Below, piece by piece: positions 23,168 to 23,191 of a DNA stretch of 23,191 nucleotides. This stretch comes from Verrucomicrobia bacterium UBA3761. Its GTDB lineage: Bacteria > Verrucomicrobiota > Kiritimatiellia > RFP12 > UBA1067. The notes under the pieces were generated by a model that worked only from the letters and a program-made list of their open reading frames with translations, made no database searches and was not told the origin of the DNA. Location of the stretch: NCBI GenBank assembly GCA_002371135.1, contig DFGB01000067.1:65557-88747 (forward strand), written 5' to 3'. Numbering within the stretch: position 1 is the first letter of the stretch; each line of letters opens with the position of its first letter. The translations under genes were made by a program, and so were the position numbers.

Positions 23168-23191
23168 CGCCGCGTCCGGAAGTAAACTTGG

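Overview
The window is about 23.2 kb of dense, GC-rich (roughly 60%) bacterial chromosome carrying 14 protein-coding genes and no rRNA, tRNA or CRISPR array that I can see. Codon use looks uniform across it. Several genes lack a Shine-Dalgarno (SD) sequence. A large alpha-2-macroglobulin sits beside a VIT/vWA/DUF2135 protein, and a flotillin lies among housekeeping genes. Together with odd repetitive spacers, this suggests a Gram-negative member of the PVC group, perhaps a Kiritimatiellota/Verrucomicrobiota lineage. That placement is inference and no marker here proves it.

Layout. (1) 1-3746: a strong promoter drives a single-domain STAS protein (anti-sigma-factor-antagonist type) and a three-sensor-domain hybrid histidine kinase, probably one operon. 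(2) 3830-7834: a surface-polysaccharide block with a GT4 glycosyltransferase, a nitroreductase-family protein, a WecG/TagA-type glycosyltransferase and a GT4 gene that stops at the end of its N-terminal domain and overlaps a stand-alone CinA C-terminal amidase. (3) 7858-13207: a terminator-like hairpin and a second strong promoter, then an orphan MacB/FtsX-type permease, rarA, a flotillin and a probable holA, nearly all tightly packed. (4) 13280-20755: an envelope pair, a secreted VIT-vWA-TPR-DUF2135 protein followed by a thioester-containing alpha-2-macroglobulin, plausibly a periplasmic protease-trap system. (5) 20781-22853, minus strand: an EF-G homologue with a strong promoter, an almost leaderless transcript and a domain IV tip lacking the usual translocation loop. 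(6) 22871-23191: gene-free DNA with seven tandem 21-22 bp repeats and six perfect CTTCCCT repeats.

The most unusual signals are in the spacers. At least four plus-strand gaps, perhaps five, contain tandem 9-bp units built on CTAG (about CTAGANNTT). In four of the five, pyrimidine-rich repeats (TTTTCAAC-like, CTTCCC-like or TCTCTGTG) follow, and in three these run straight into the next start codon in place of an SD. In one gap the CTAG array is enclosed by a 15-bp inverted repeat. The three promoters I can call share one architecture: TTGAC(A/C), an 18-bp spacer and TGNTATAAT. The terminal 22-bp array resembles transposase- or Rep-binding repeats and partly matches the DNA just upstream of the first promoter.
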